Origin: Nocardia xishanensis NBRC 101358
Lineage (GTDB): Bacteria; Actinomycetota; Actinomycetes; Mycobacteriales; Mycobacteriaceae
Assembly: GCF_001613365.1 (NCBI RefSeq)
Contig: NZ_BDCF01000006.1
Location: 1 to 64,000, forward strand
Direction: 5' to 3'
Length of the DNA: 64,000 nt
Part shown: piece after piece, positions 10,698-19,935 of the stretch
Numbering within the stretch: the stretch's first letter is position 1
How the letters are laid out: each line of letters opens with the position of its first letter
Position numbers and translations under genes: made by a program
The notes under the pieces: generated by a model
Told to the model about the DNA's origin: nothing
Databases searched by the model: none
What the model saw: only the letters and a program-made list of their open reading frames with translations

Positions 10698-11903
10698 GTG
10701 GCGGGAGTCTTCGATCGGTTGGTCGGCCAGGATGCGGTCGAGTCCGAGCTGACGGCTGCCGCGATCGCGGCCCGCGCGGGCGTGGTCGAGGGCGCGATGA
10801 CGCACTCCTGGCTGTTCACCGGACCACCCGGCTCCGGCCGATCCATCGCGGCACTGTGCTTCGCCGCGGCCTTGCAGTGCACGGATGCGGGCACGCCCGG
10901 CTGCGGAAAGTGCCACGCCTGCACCACGACCATGGCGGGCACGCACGGCGACGTGCGGCGCGTGGTGCCGGAAGGGCTGAGCATCAGCACCAAGGAGATG
11001 CGCGATATCGTGCAGGTCGCCTCGCGTCGCCCGAGTACCGGGCGCTGGCAGGTGGTGGTCATCGAGGACGCGGACCGTTTGACGGAAGCGGCGGGAAACG
11101 TGCTGCTCAAGGTTGTCGAGGAGCCGCCGGATCGCACGGTGTTCCTGCTCTGCGCGCCTTCGGTGGACCCGGAGGACATCTCGGTCACGCTGCGCTCGCG
11201 CTGTAGGCACGTGCACTTGGTGACGCCTTCGGTCCCGGCCATCGCCCAGGTGTTGAAGGAGCGCGACAAGCTCGACGAGAAGACCGCGAACTGGGCGGCC
11301 GCGGTCAGCGGCGGCCACGTCGGCCGGGCGAGGCGGCTGGCCACCGACGAAGAGGCGAGGGCGCGCAGGCAGCGCGCGCTGGCCTTGGTCGCAGCCGTCG
11401 CGCGACCGGGCGCGGCCTACGCCGCCGCCGACGAACTGGTGAAGGCCGCCGACGACGAGGCCAAGCAGATGAGCGCGGCCCGCGACGAACGCGAACGCGA
11501 GGAGCTGGCCACCGCGCTCGGCGCGGGCGGGACCGGCAAGGGAGCGGCGAGCGCGACCCGCGGGTCCGCGGGCGTGCTGAAGGATCTGGAGCGTCGGCAG
11601 AAGTCCCGCGCGACCCGCACCGGTCGCGACGCTCTCGATCGCGCCCTGATCGACGTGGCGGGGGTGTACCGCGACGCGCTCGCCGTCCGCTTCGGCGCCG
11701 CCCGCGCGGGCTCTGGCGTCACCCTCACGCATCCGGACCTGTCCGACCAGATCCACGACCTCGCCGATCGCGTCCGCCCCGAAGGCCTGCTGCGCTCCAT
11801 CGAGGCCGTGCTCGCCTGCCGCGAAGCCCTCGACCTCAACGTCAAGCCTCGTTTCGCCCTCGCGGCCATGGTCGCGGCCATCATGGCCGCTCAATCCGCC
11901 TGA
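10698..11903 (+). CDS. holB: DNA polymerase III subunit delta'
   Basis: Clamp-loader subunit with a RecA-like AAA+ fold. The P-loop is G-P-P-G-S-G-R-S (residues 42-49), and four cysteines (61, 69, 72, 75) form the zinc module of the family. The later P-P-D-R-T-V-F-L-L-C-A-P and L-R-S-R-C-R region holds sensor 1 and the S-R-C motif. From GTG 10698 the protein is 401 residues, the length I recall for the mycobacterial homologue. It works with gamma/tau and delta to load the beta clamp. Position downstream of topA matches mycobacterial order. Confidence 0.93.
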   Translation: MAGVFDRLVGQDAVESELTAAAIAARAGVVEGAMTHSWLFTGPPGSGRSIAALCFAAALQCTDAGTPGCGKCHACTTTMAGTHGDVRRVVPEGLSISTKEMRDIVQVASRRPSTGRWQVVVIEDADRLTEAAGNVLLKVVEEPPDRTVFLLCAPSVDPEDISVTLRSRCRHVHLVTPSVPAIAQVLKERDKLDEKTANWAAAVSGGHVGRARRLATDEEARARRQRALALVAAVARPGAAYAAADELVKAADDEAKQMSAARDEREREELATALGAGGTGKGAASATRGSAGVLKDLERRQKSRATRTGRDALDRALIDVAGVYRDALAVRFGAARAGSGVTLTHPDLSDQIHDLADRVRPEGLLRSIEAVLACREALDLNVKPRFALAAMVAAIMAAQSA

Positions 11904-11975
11904 CCGCACCCCGCACGACCACCCGTTTTCGCGATCCGGGCGCGGAGACGATAGACTCGCGTCGCCGAAAGGCAC

Positions 11976-12051
11976 GCCGCCTTAGCTCAGTCGGTAGAGC
12001 GCTTCACTCGTAATGAAAAGGTCGGGGGTTCGATTCCCCCAGGCGGCTCCA
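11976..12051 (+). tRNA. tRNA-Thr (anticodon CGT)
   Basis: A complete 76-base cloverleaf: acceptor arms GCCGCCT / AGGCGGC, D-arm GCTC..GAGC, anticodon loop CTCGTAA with anticodon CGT, T-arm GGGGG-TTCGATT-CCCCC and an encoded CCA (12049-12051). The outermost anticodon-stem pair (C27-A43) is a mismatch. It reads ACG threonine codons. It marks the border between the core genes upstream and a more variable block downstream. Confidence 0.97.
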
Positions 12052-12496
12052 TATTCTCTGGTGGAGGCCGGTTTTGGAACCGGGACACCCGTCCGACCGG
12101 CCGAACCCCGATCAAGTCACAACAGCGTGGCTCGCACGTCTGCTGCTCAGCCCGCATTTCAACGCGTGCGCGATGTTCCGACCTCCGGGCGGGCGGTGCT
12201 CTACGCGGTGCTGGACTGCATCCCCCCCCCCCGGACAGGCCAACAGCGAGGAGCACGGCCGCCGCGTCGCAGCCAAGCGCTGGACTCGACGCCCGTATGA
12301 CTCCCGCGACTCGTCCCGCGCGGTCAGCTCGTCGGAGTTGCGCAGCTTCTCCCGCGATCTCCGCACGGAATGCCGCGAGATCCCCGGGATCCGGCGGCAA
12401 GTTGAACTAGCCCAGTTTCACAGTGTGCGAAATTAACCTTGCGGCGCTAGTTTTCTGTCTGCTCGCAATGCGGCGAGCAGATCGGAGTCAACACAT
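12052..12496. other. Non-coding region after tRNA-Thr with an 11-C run
   Basis: About 445 bases with no convincing gene. It includes an uninterrupted run of 11 C (12222-12232). Open frames on the minus strand are interrupted or run through the tRNA, and none resembles a known family. The last 100 bases are AT-richer and should hold the lipase promoter. The base run could be a slippage site, but no coding frame clearly crosses it. Confidence 0.45.
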
Positions 12497-13186
12497 ATGC
12501 ACATCGCATCGACCATCCGCCGCCTCGGAATGGCCGCAATCACCCTGGTCGCGACGGCCACCGCTGCACTCGGTATCGCCACGCCACAGGCTGCTGCGGC
12601 GCCGGCACGGGATCCTATCCTTTTCGTCCACGGATGGCAGGGATCGGCGTCGAACTGGGATTACATGTGGAGCCGGTTCCTGGGTGCGGGGTACTCGGCG
12701 GGGGAGATGGCACGATTCAGCTACGACAGCTCACAGTCGAACGAGGACATCGCGCTCGAGGTGAAAGCGCAGGTCGATGCGCTACGCGCGAAAACCGGTG
12801 CCGCCAAGGTCGACATCATCACCCACTCCATGGGCGGTCTCAACAGTCGCTGGTACCTGAAGAATCTCGACGGCCTGAATTTCGTCGACGACTGGGTCTC
12901 CATCGGCGGCCCCAATCACGGCACCGACGTCGCCAACGGATGCCTCGACGCCTCCTGCGAGGAGATGCGCCCCGGCTCGGCCTTCCTGGCCGAACTCAAC
13001 AACGGCGACGAAACCCCCGGCAAGGTGAACTACGGCACCTGGTGGTCACCGTGCGACGAGATCATCAACCCCGATCAGAGCACCATTCTCAGCGGTGCCA
13101 CTAATACCCAGACGCTGTGCCTCAGCCATGTCGGGCTGCTGTCGTCGTCGCCGGTGTTCGACGGCGTGCGCGACTTCGTGAAGTAG
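12497..13186 (+). CDS. Secreted triacylglycerol lipase (class 2 / LipA-like)
   Basis: 229 residues with a Sec signal peptide: R-R near the start, a hydrophobic core (about 12-27) and a cut near A-A-A-A-P at 32-36. The mature enzyme begins P-I-L-F-V-H-G-W, the oxyanion region of small lipases. The nucleophile is Ser111 in T-H-S-M-G-G; Asp187 (C-D-E-I-I-N) and His211 (L-S-H-V-G-L-L) complete the triad. Cysteines pair plausibly as 149-154 and 186-208. Size and order resemble small Bacillus LipA-type and actinobacterial lipases acting on extracellular lipid esters. A strong terminator hairpin follows. Confidence 0.9.
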   Translation: MHIASTIRRLGMAAITLVATATAALGIATPQAAAAPARDPILFVHGWQGSASNWDYMWSRFLGAGYSAGEMARFSYDSSQSNEDIALEVKAQVDALRAKTGAAKVDIITHSMGGLNSRWYLKNLDGLNFVDDWVSIGGPNHGTDVANGCLDASCEEMRPGSAFLAELNNGDETPGKVNYGTWWSPCDEIINPDQSTILSGATNTQTLCLSHVGLLSSSPVFDGVRDFVK

Positions 13187-13204
13187 TCGGCCGAACCTCA
13201 GCCC

Positions 13205-13234
13205 GGCCCCGTCTCGCATCCGCGAGGCGGGGCC
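13205..13234 (+). terminator. Terminator after the lipase gene
   Basis: GGCCCCGTCTCGC (13205-13217) faces GCGAGGCGGGGCC (13222-13234), a 13-base stem with one internal imperfection and a 4-base loop, 18 bases after the stop and followed by GAATCTTCT. Confidence 0.8.
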
Positions 13235-13258
13235 GAATCTTCTACGGTCCGGGAACAT

Positions 13259-14281
13259 TTGTTCAAGCCACCGGCCTCGGCCAGCGGCGACAGTCAGAGG
13301 GTGACTTCGCCCGTACTCGACAACCATTCGCACGGAACATCACCCGCGGGAAAGCGCCGCAGGCGCCGTTTCGTCGCTGCGGCCATAGTCGGCGCGATGG
13401 TCGTGCTGTTGCTCGGGAACTCGGTGCTGACCGCCCACCAGAGCGCCGCGGCCATGGGCGAATCGACACTGACCGTCGACGGTCGGGACATCCATATCAG
13501 CCAGGACGGTCTCGCAGGTCACCCCGCGCTGGTGCTGATCCACGGATTCGCCGCGTCCACCCGCTGGTGGGACCAGCTGGTACCGCTACTGACCGACTCC
13601 TACCACGTCATCCGCATCGACCTGCTCGGGCACGGCAGTTCGGCCAAACCCGACGGCGACGGCTACTCGATCCCGCAGCAGGGCAACCGGGTCGCCGCGG
13701 TTCTGGAACAGCTCGGTATCCGGCACGCCATCGTGATCGGCCACTCCACCGGAGGCTCGGTCGCCACCTCCCTCGCCGAACAACGCCCCGACCTGGTGAC
13801 CGCGCTCGCGTTCATCGGCACCGGACCCAGCCTCGCCGACGACACTTCCGACAGTCCCGTCACCCGGCTGCTCACGACTCCGGTCGTCGGGGAAGCGTTG
13901 TGGCAGTTACGCACCGACGGACTCCTCCGTCAGTCCTCGAGCAGCGCCTTCGCCACCGACGACTTCCCGATCCCGCAACAGTTCGTCGATGACCTGCGCG
14001 GTATGACGTACCACTCCATCACAGCGACCATGGCGGCCGCCATCGACTATCTGAACCAGCGGACCCTTCCGGACCGGCTGACCGCCCTCGCCAAACCCTT
14101 GCTGGTGATCTTCGGTGAGCAAGACCGCCGGTGGCGCTACTCCACCTCCACCGCCGCATACCGCACGGTTCCCGGCGCGACGGTGGTGACCATGCCGGAC
14201 GTGGGTCACTCGCCCCTGGTCGAGGATCCCGCCCGAACTGCCGAAATCCTGTTGTCCTTCACGGGCATCCACATCTCCTGA
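13259..14281 (+). CDS. Alpha/beta hydrolase with N-terminal membrane anchor
   Basis: A 340-residue alpha/beta hydrolase. Residues 33-37 are R-R-R-R-R, followed by one hydrophobic helix (38-56), so the enzyme is probably held outside the membrane or exported. Catalytic residues: Ser163 in G-H-S-T-G-G, Asp in F-G-E-Q-D and His in D-V-G-H-S-P near the C-terminus; the oxyanion strand is L-V-L-I-H-G-F. The start is unsure: TTG 13259 has GGGAAC close upstream, and GTG 13301 is in frame. Substrate unknown. It follows the lipase but sits behind that gene's terminator. Confidence 0.82.
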   Translation: MFKPPASASGDSQRVTSPVLDNHSHGTSPAGKRRRRRFVAAAIVGAMVVLLLGNSVLTAHQSAAAMGESTLTVDGRDIHISQDGLAGHPALVLIHGFAASTRWWDQLVPLLTDSYHVIRIDLLGHGSSAKPDGDGYSIPQQGNRVAAVLEQLGIRHAIVIGHSTGGSVATSLAEQRPDLVTALAFIGTGPSLADDTSDSPVTRLLTTPVVGEALWQLRTDGLLRQSSSSAFATDDFPIPQQFVDDLRGMTYHSITATMAAAIDYLNQRTLPDRLTALAKPLLVIFGEQDRRWRYSTSTAAYRTVPGATVVTMPDVGHSPLVEDPARTAEILLSFTGIHIS

Positions 14282-14364
14282 GCCGGACCGAGCGCCATGG
14301 CCGGACTCGAGTCCATGCCGCGGCGCTCGCCGTCAAGATTTCTCGTCGAGTAAGGAAACTGCCC

Positions 14365-15627
14365 ATGCGGATTCTCATCTCCGGCGCCGGTGTCGCCGGT
14401 CCGGTGCTGGCGTACTGGCTGACCAGGCACGGATTCTCCGTCACCGTCGTCGAGCGCGCGCCCGCACTGCGCAAGGCCGGCGGTCACGCGGTCGACCTGT
14501 TCCGGCCCGCGATGAACATCTCGGAGAAGATGGGTGTGCTCGCGCGCGTCGAGGAGCGCGCGGTCGGCACGAAACGGATGAGCCTCTACCAGGAGGGGTC
14601 AGGGCGACCGGTCCGGGTGGACCTGTCCAAGGTCTTCGGCGCCGCCTCCGACCGGCACGTCGAGATCATGCGCGACGACCTGGGCGAGATCTACTACGAC
14701 GCCGCGCGCGACGACGTCGAATATGTCTTCGGCGACTCGATCACCGCGATTTCGCCCGATGGCGAGGTGCGGTTCGAGAAGTCCGCGCCGCGCCGATTCG
14801 ACCTCGTCGTCGGCGCGGACGGGCTGCACTCCACCGTGCGTCGCCTCGTCTTCGGCGACGAGTCCCGTTTCAGCGCCTTCATCGGGGCCTATCTCGGGGT
14901 GATAACCCTGCCCAACTATTCCGGCCTCGACGGCGAACTCCACATCCACGTCGGCGTCGGCCGCACTGCCGGAATGTACGGCGCGCGGCACCTCGGCGAC
15001 GCTCGGGCGTTGTTCTTGTTCCGCAGCGAGCACGAGCTCGACTACGCCCACCGCGACGTGGCCCGGCAGAAGCAGCTGCTGCGCGGTGCGTTCGGCGGCC
15101 TGCACGCCGACGTGGACCGCTGGCTGGACGAACTCGACCGCACCCCGGCGTTCTACTTCGACTCGATCACTCAGCTCCGCATGGACACCTGGTCGCGGGG
15201 GAGGGTCACACTCGTCGGCGATGCAGGCTACTGCCCCGGCCCGGCTGTCGGCGGCAGCACCACCCTCGCCGTCGTCGGCGCGTACGTGCTCGCCGGGGAG
15301 CTGGCGCGGGCCGGTGGTGACCACGAGCGCGCCTTCCCCGCCTACGAGCGAGCGATGGCGGCGCACGTGCGCGGCAGCCACGCTTTCGCGCTGAGTGCGG
15401 CGAAGACTCTGATCCCGACGTCCCGCCTCGGCGTGTCGGGACTGGTCCATGGCGCCCGCCTGATCTCCGCCCTGCCCGCGGGCCCCAGCCGGGCCTTCGT
15501 CCGTCTCACCACCAAGGGTGCCCGCCTCTTCGACGCCATGACGGTCGACGACTACTCGTCGTCACCCGCTCCGAGAGACCGGGTCGGCCCCGCGGGCGAC
15601 CATGGAAGCGGTTTCGGGGTGGAGTAA
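14365..15627 (+). CDS. FAD-dependent monooxygenase (PHBH fold)
   Basis: 420 residues. ATG 14365 follows SD TAAGGAAA. The N-terminal G-A-G-V-A-G-P is the dinucleotide-binding motif, the middle has V-V-G-A-D-G-L-H-S (the DG motif contacting FAD and NADPH) and the C-terminal part has G-D-A-G-Y-C-P-G-P with the GD motif for the FAD ribityl chain. This layout matches group A flavoprotein hydroxylases, including tetracycline-inactivating and polyketide-hydroxylating enzymes. The substrate cannot be read. The next gene on the same strand, 50 bases on, is an XRE regulator that may control it. Confidence 0.88.
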   Translation: MRILISGAGVAGPVLAYWLTRHGFSVTVVERAPALRKAGGHAVDLFRPAMNISEKMGVLARVEERAVGTKRMSLYQEGSGRPVRVDLSKVFGAASDRHVEIMRDDLGEIYYDAARDDVEYVFGDSITAISPDGEVRFEKSAPRRFDLVVGADGLHSTVRRLVFGDESRFSAFIGAYLGVITLPNYSGLDGELHIHVGVGRTAGMYGARHLGDARALFLFRSEHELDYAHRDVARQKQLLRGAFGGLHADVDRWLDELDRTPAFYFDSITQLRMDTWSRGRVTLVGDAGYCPGPAVGGSTTLAVVGAYVLAGELARAGGDHERAFPAYERAMAAHVRGSHAFALSAAKTLIPTSRLGVSGLVHGARLISALPAGPSRAFVRLTTKGARLFDAMTVDDYSSSPAPRDRVGPAGDHGSGFGVE

Positions 15628-15679
15628 GGAGGTCGGCCGATGCGACGAAATCGGGTGCGCGACGTTGCTACCGTGATTC

Positions 15680-16525
15680 GTGGCCAATGAATCCGCGCAG
15701 CATCCCCGTGAGGAACTCCGTCACTTCCTGCGCACGCGACGCGCGCGCCTCGGGCCCGCGGACGTCGGCATGCCGGTGACGGGACGACGGCGGACGCCAG
15801 GGTTGCGGCGCGAGGAGGTCGCGGTGCTGGCCGGGGTGGGGGTGTCGTGGTACACGTGGCTCGAGCAGGGGCGTGACATCACTGTGTCGACAGAAGTGCT
15901 CGACTCGATCGCCGACGTGCTGCGGTTGAGCAGACCGGAACGGGCGCACCTGTATCTGCTGGCTGGTATCAATCCTCCTCCCGCCCTTGATCTTTCGGGG
16001 GTCGAGGTGACGCCCGAGGTGCGGCAGTTGCTCGACGCGTGGGGTCGGCGGCCCGCGGTGGTGCGGGACAGGTACTGGAACGTGCTGGCGTACAACGACG
16101 TGGCGCGCGCGGTGTTCGGCTATGACGGAACCGGGCACAACTGCCTGATCACCTACTTCACCAGTCCGCGCTATCTCGCGATGGACGAGCGGTGGGCGGC
16201 GGCGGCTCCTGCGGTGGTCGCCGCCTACCGTGCCGATGCCGCGCTGTTTCCCGGCGATCCCGAATTTCGCAGGGTCGTGGCCGATCTCGCGTCGGCGAGC
16301 GCCGAGTTCGCCGAGCTGTGGGAGCGGCACGAGGTGGGCGTTCCCGTCCAGGCGGTGAACGCGCTGCGGCATCCGGAGGCCGGTGACCTGTTCTTCGACG
16401 CGACGACACTGACTGTCGCCGATCATCCGGACTGGTCGCTGGTTCTCTACAACCCGCAACCCGCTACCGATACCGCGACCCGCCTCGATCGGCTGTCCCG
16501 CCTGCGCCTGGCCGACTCCGCCTGA
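15680..16525 (+). CDS. XRE-family regulator with MmyB-like ligand domain
   Basis: 281 residues. The first ~85 carry a Cro/CI helix-turn-helix with the pattern R-R-T-P-G-L-R-R-E-E-V-A-V-L-A-G-V-G-V and W-Y-T-W-L-E-Q-G-R. The rest (about 105-275) matches the MmyB-like PAS domain common in actinobacterial regulators, starting R-P-A-V-V-R-D-R-Y-W-N-V-L-A-Y-N. Such proteins often control a neighbouring oxidoreductase; the SDR 70 bases downstream and the FAD monooxygenase upstream are the candidates. Start is GTG 15680. Confidence 0.9.
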   Translation: MANESAQHPREELRHFLRTRRARLGPADVGMPVTGRRRTPGLRREEVAVLAGVGVSWYTWLEQGRDITVSTEVLDSIADVLRLSRPERAHLYLLAGINPPPALDLSGVEVTPEVRQLLDAWGRRPAVVRDRYWNVLAYNDVARAVFGYDGTGHNCLITYFTSPRYLAMDERWAAAAPAVVAAYRADAALFPGDPEFRRVVADLASASAEFAELWERHEVGVPVQAVNALRHPEAGDLFFDATTLTVADHPDWSLVLYNPQPATDTATRLDRLSRLRLADSA

Positions 16526-16594
16526 AGGTGGTGGTGCCACACCCACCATAAACGCGCTCTGTTCGTCCCGCGCGCCGGTCGGCACGCTGAACGC

Positions 16595-17359
16595 ATGACA
16601 TACGAAAACCCCCGATTCGACGGCAAGATCGCGCTCATCACCGGTGGTTCCAGCGGTATGGGGCTGGCCACCGCACACCGCTTGATCGCGGAGGGCGCCC
16701 GGGTCGTCGTCACCGGGCGCGACAAGGTCAGGCTCGACGCCGCCGTCGCCGAACTCGGCGACCGCGCGTTCGGAATGCCCGGCGACGCAGCGGATCTCGC
16801 CGATATCGATGCGCTGACTACCGCCATCCGCGACCGGTACGGCCGCCTCGACGTGGTGTTCGCCAACGCGGGCATCGGCGCCTTCCAGACTATCGATGCC
16901 GTCACCGAGGCCGAATTCGATCGCGTGGTCGGCGGCAATTTCAAGGCGGCGTTCTTCGCCGTCCAGAAGACGCTCCCGCTGCTGCCCGAGGGCGCGTCGA
17001 TTGTCATCAACGCTTCGTTCGCCCTCCACCGCGGCGTCCCGGCGGCCGCACTCTACTCGGCCACCAAGGCCGCCGTGCACAACCTGACCCGCACCCTCGC
17101 CGCCGAACTGGCGCCCCGGCGCATCCGGGTCAATTCGGTGAGCCCCGGCTACACCGACACCCCCGCCTTCCGCGCCGAGACGACCGATGCCGCGCAGCGC
17201 GCCATCGTCACCAACGTCGCCGCGGGCCGCATCGGTACCGCCGCGGAGGTGGCGGCCGCGGTGGCGTTCCTCGCCTCCGGTGAGGCGTCCTACATCAACG
17301 GGCAGGACCTGGTGGTCGACGGTGGGCTCACCGCGGCCGTCCCGGCGGCGATGCTGTAG
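16595..17359 (+). CDS. SDR family oxidoreductase
   Basis: A classical short-chain dehydrogenase of 254 residues: T-G-G-S-S-G-M-G cofactor motif, N-A-G in the core, the active-site Tyr-Lys in Y-S-A-T-K, and a closing V-D-G-G. The basic residue T-G-R-D after the second strand favours NADP(H). Substrate unknown. It is next to the XRE regulator on the same strand. Confidence 0.92.
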   Translation: MTYENPRFDGKIALITGGSSGMGLATAHRLIAEGARVVVTGRDKVRLDAAVAELGDRAFGMPGDAADLADIDALTTAIRDRYGRLDVVFANAGIGAFQTIDAVTEAEFDRVVGGNFKAAFFAVQKTLPLLPEGASIVINASFALHRGVPAAALYSATKAAVHNLTRTLAAELAPRRIRVNSVSPGYTDTPAFRAETTDAAQRAIVTNVAAGRIGTAAEVAAAVAFLASGEASYINGQDLVVDGGLTAAVPAAML

Positions 17360-17458
17360 CGACGGCGCGGTCTTGCCCGCTCGGCGACTGAGGGCCAACG
17401 CCGGGCGTTGGCGCGTGGGCAGCCCGTCCGGCGGGTCGAGGTCGAACTAGGCCGTTGG

Positions 17459-17812
17459 TCATCCGAAGCGGTACGCCAGGGTAGCGGTGAGCGTGGCCGC
17501 GGTCAGCGCGAAAGCGGTCGCGGCCATGCCGAGCTGGTAGTCGCGGACCCGCAGGTGCGCGATGATCGCGCCGACGAAGTAGAGGACCAGACCCGTCGCC
17601 GCAGCGATGCCGACCGGCGGAACGACGAATCCGCCGACCAGTCCGAGCGCTCCCGCGCCGAGCAATATGCCCAGCGGTAGCATCCACGACTCGGGCGCCT
17701 GCACCTGTTTCGACGCCGCGACCGGAATGGGGTGGCGCACGAAATCCATCCAAGCCGCGGTCGCCGCGGCGAAGGCGGTGAGACAGGTCAGGGTGACATA
17801 GACGGCGAACAC
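17459..17812 (-). CDS. DoxX family membrane protein
   Basis: 117 residues with four hydrophobic segments and the family-like M-D-F-V-R-H-P...G-A-G-A-L-G-L-V-G-G-F arrangement. GTG 17812 is chosen because AGGAAGG lies seven bases upstream on the minus strand; the longer frame to 17893 adds a polar stretch reaching the LysR promoter. DoxX-like proteins are small integral membrane proteins linked to thiol or quinone redox processes. The divergent LysR gene starts 92 bases away and probably regulates it. Confidence 0.85.
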   Translation of the reverse strand: MFAVYVTLTCLTAFAAATAAWMDFVRHPIPVAASKQVQAPESWMLPLGILLGAGALGLVGGFVVPPVGIAAATGLVLYFVGAIIAHLRVRDYQLGMAATAFALTAATLTATLAYRFG

Positions 17813-17879
17813 GGCGGGACCTTCCTGGCGGAGACGACCTTGTTCACCCAGTCTCGAATCGACGGCCGTTGTCGCACCA

Positions 17880-17889
17880 ATACCTGTAT
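17880..17889. promoter_or_regulatory. Possible LysR-type operator between doxX-like and lysR genes
   Basis: ATACCTGTAT is a short palindrome just before the LysR start in the 92-base divergent interval. LysR proteins usually bind such dyads and control both sides. The match is short and the call is inference. Confidence 0.3.
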
Positions 17890-17904
17890 CCATAACCTGG
17901 CGGC

Positions 17905-18798
17905 ATGGATGTCGATACTCGGCTGCTGCGCTACTTCGCCGCCGTCGCCGAGGAGGGAAACCTCACCCGCGCGGCCGAACGGCTGTACGTGTCCCAACCG
18001 GCGCTCACGAAGCAGATCAAGCAGCTCGAAACCCTATTGGGTGCAAGTCTTTTCACTCGTTCGCGCGCGGGGATGGCGCTGACCGAGGCCGGGCGCGCCC
18101 TGGCGCTGCGGGTGCCCGGCTTGCTCGGCGACTGGAATCGCGCGCTGGCGGAGACCAATGCCGCGGCCGCGCTGGAGACCCGCGTCCTGCGTGTCGGCTT
18201 CCTCGCCAGCGCGGCCAACGAGGCGACTCGGAAGATCATCGCCGCGTTCGGTGAACGCAGGCCGGGCTGGCGGGTCGACATGCGCCAGAGCCCATGGTCC
18301 GACCCCACCGCGGGATTGGCCGAGGGCGGCGTGAACGTGGCACTGCTGCGGCTGCCGATTCCCGGTCAGGAATCGTGGCGGGTCGAGGTGCTGCTCACCG
18401 AGCCTCGCTGCGTCGTGCTGCCGACTACGCACCGGCTCTCCGATCGGGACGAGATCCCCTTCCGCGAGCTGCTCGACGAGCCCTTCGTCGCCGCACCGCA
18501 GGCGACCGGCCGGTGGCGCGACTACTGGCTGGCCGTCGACGAGCGGGATGGCGTTCCGCCGCGCATCGGTGCGGTCACCCAGCATCCGGACGACTGGCTC
18601 GAGGCGATCGCGAACGGATACGGCGTGGCACTGGCTCCGGCTTCCACCGCCCGCTTCTACCAGCGGCCCGGCGTGGTCTACCGGCCGGTGGTCGGCATCG
18701 CCGACAGCCAGGTCGGTGTCGCGTGGAGTCCGAACGACGACGACAACGCGCCCGTCCAGGACTTCGTCCGAAGTTGCCTGCGCTACAAGCAGGCCTGA
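17905..18798 (+). CDS. LysR family transcriptional regulator
   Basis: 297 residues. Winged helix at the N-terminus: L-L-R-Y-F-A-A-V-A-E-E-G-N-L-T-R-A-A-E-R-L with S-Q-P-A-L-T-K-Q-I as recognition helix. The C-terminal effector domain follows from about residue 90. It is divergent from the DoxX-like gene, the usual place for a LysR target. Effector unknown. Confidence 0.93.
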   Translation: MDVDTRLLRYFAAVAEEGNLTRAAERLYVSQPALTKQIKQLETLLGASLFTRSRAGMALTEAGRALALRVPGLLGDWNRALAETNAAAALETRVLRVGFLASAANEATRKIIAAFGERRPGWRVDMRQSPWSDPTAGLAEGGVNVALLRLPIPGQESWRVEVLLTEPRCVVLPTTHRLSDRDEIPFRELLDEPFVAAPQATGRWRDYWLAVDERDGVPPRIGAVTQHPDDWLEAIANGYGVALAPASTARFYQRPGVVYRPVVGIADSQVGVAWSPNDDDNAPVQDFVRSCLRYKQA

Positions 18799-18854
18799 TC
18801 GAGTGTTGCTCCCGGGCTGGGCGCCGTTGGACCGGCCCGGGAGAACCCTTCGGG

Positions 18855-19910
18855 TCAGACCGCCGTGGCGCGGTGGTTGCCCGCGCCCTGAGCGATTCTG
18901 TCGATTTCGGCGTTGAATCGGTCGGCGGCCTCGACGTTGCCCAGGTGACCGGTGGGCCAGATCTGGTAATCGGCCAGCGAGCCCGCCGCCGTGAGCGCGT
19001 CGACGATGGGTCCGTTCATGCGGGCGGGCAGCAGACGATCGTGCTTGCCCGCGATGACAGTGGTGGGGACCGTCAGGTGCTTCGCCGAGTCGCCCAAGTC
19101 CAGGGCGGCGAGGGCGGCGGCGTGCAGGCCGCGGGTCAGCGGTCGGCAGGAGCGGACGATGCCGAGCGAGAAGGCGACCTCGTCGGCGGTCGCGTTCTTC
19201 GTCATCAACCTGGCTTTGATGACGGAGGTCACCAGCGGGCCGCCCGGCAGCGGCACCGGCGCGCTCAGCAGGGTCTCCGCGAACATCGGCGGCACGCGCA
19301 CGTCCGCGCCGAACACCGTGACCGGACGGCGGGCCATCATCAGCGGCTTGTTCAACAGCGGGAGGAGATCGGTCTCGTGCCGAATCTCGCGGGCGGCGGT
19401 GTTCGCCAGCACCACGGCATTGGCGCGCGCGGGTACCTGCTCCGGGTAGCGGGCCGCCCAAGCCTGCAAGGTGATGCCGCCCATGCTGTGGCCGACGAGG
19501 GTGGCGCGCTTGCCGCGGGGCAAGGTGACGTCGAGGACGGCGGCCAGGTCGTCGGCGAGGGTTTCGCCGCTCGGCGCGATCCGTCCGAGCGTGCTCTCGC
19601 CGTGGCCGCGCTGATCGTAGGCGATCACGCGATAGCGCTCGGCAAGCGCGTTGATCTGCGGGTTCCAGTACTCGATGCAGCAGCTCCACCCATGGATGAG
19701 CACGATGACATCGCCGTCGGCGGGCCCGTACGCGTGCACGCGAAGCTTGGCGCCGTCGACTGTGGTGACCGGTATCGTTTCGGAGGGCACGGTCGGCTTG
19801 TTCAGCGAAGCGGTCGCGAACTTCCGGGATCGAAGTCCGGCTCGGTAGGCCGCGGTGAGCGGTTCGGCGCCGCGTATCCCCGCCAGTGTCTTCATCGACG
19901 TCACCAGCAT
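18855..19910 (-). CDS. Alpha/beta hydrolase
   Basis: 351 residues. ATG 19910 lies six bases after AAGGAG, which fixes the start; frames reaching 20084 are extensions. The fold shows V-L-I-H-G-W, the nucleophile Ser in G-H-S-M-G-G, Asp in A-G-K-H-D and His in P-T-G-H-L-G. The N-terminal ~60 residues are a basic helix rather than a clear signal peptide. Substrate is not readable. A cluster of TGCAAG/CTTGCA repeats lies just upstream. Confidence 0.88.
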   Translation of the reverse strand: MLVTSMKTLAGIRGAEPLTAAYRAGLRSRKFATASLNKPTVPSETIPVTTVDGAKLRVHAYGPADGDVIVLIHGWSCCIEYWNPQINALAERYRVIAYDQRGHGESTLGRIAPSGETLADDLAAVLDVTLPRGKRATLVGHSMGGITLQAWAARYPEQVPARANAVVLANTAAREIRHETDLLPLLNKPLMMARRPVTVFGADVRVPPMFAETLLSAPVPLPGGPLVTSVIKARLMTKNATADEVAFSLGIVRSCRPLTRGLHAAALAALDLGDSAKHLTVPTTVIAGKHDRLLPARMNGPIVDALTAAGSLADYQIWPTGHLGNVEAADRFNAEIDRIAQGAGNHRATAV

Positions 19911-19935
19911 TGTGCACTCCTTTGTGTCATCCGCC

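Noticed and set aside
11987..12400. Minus-strand frame ending in the tRNA-Thr gene
   Set aside because: Its end (G-I-E-P-P-T-F-S-L) is the well-known spurious translation of the reverse strand of a tRNA gene.
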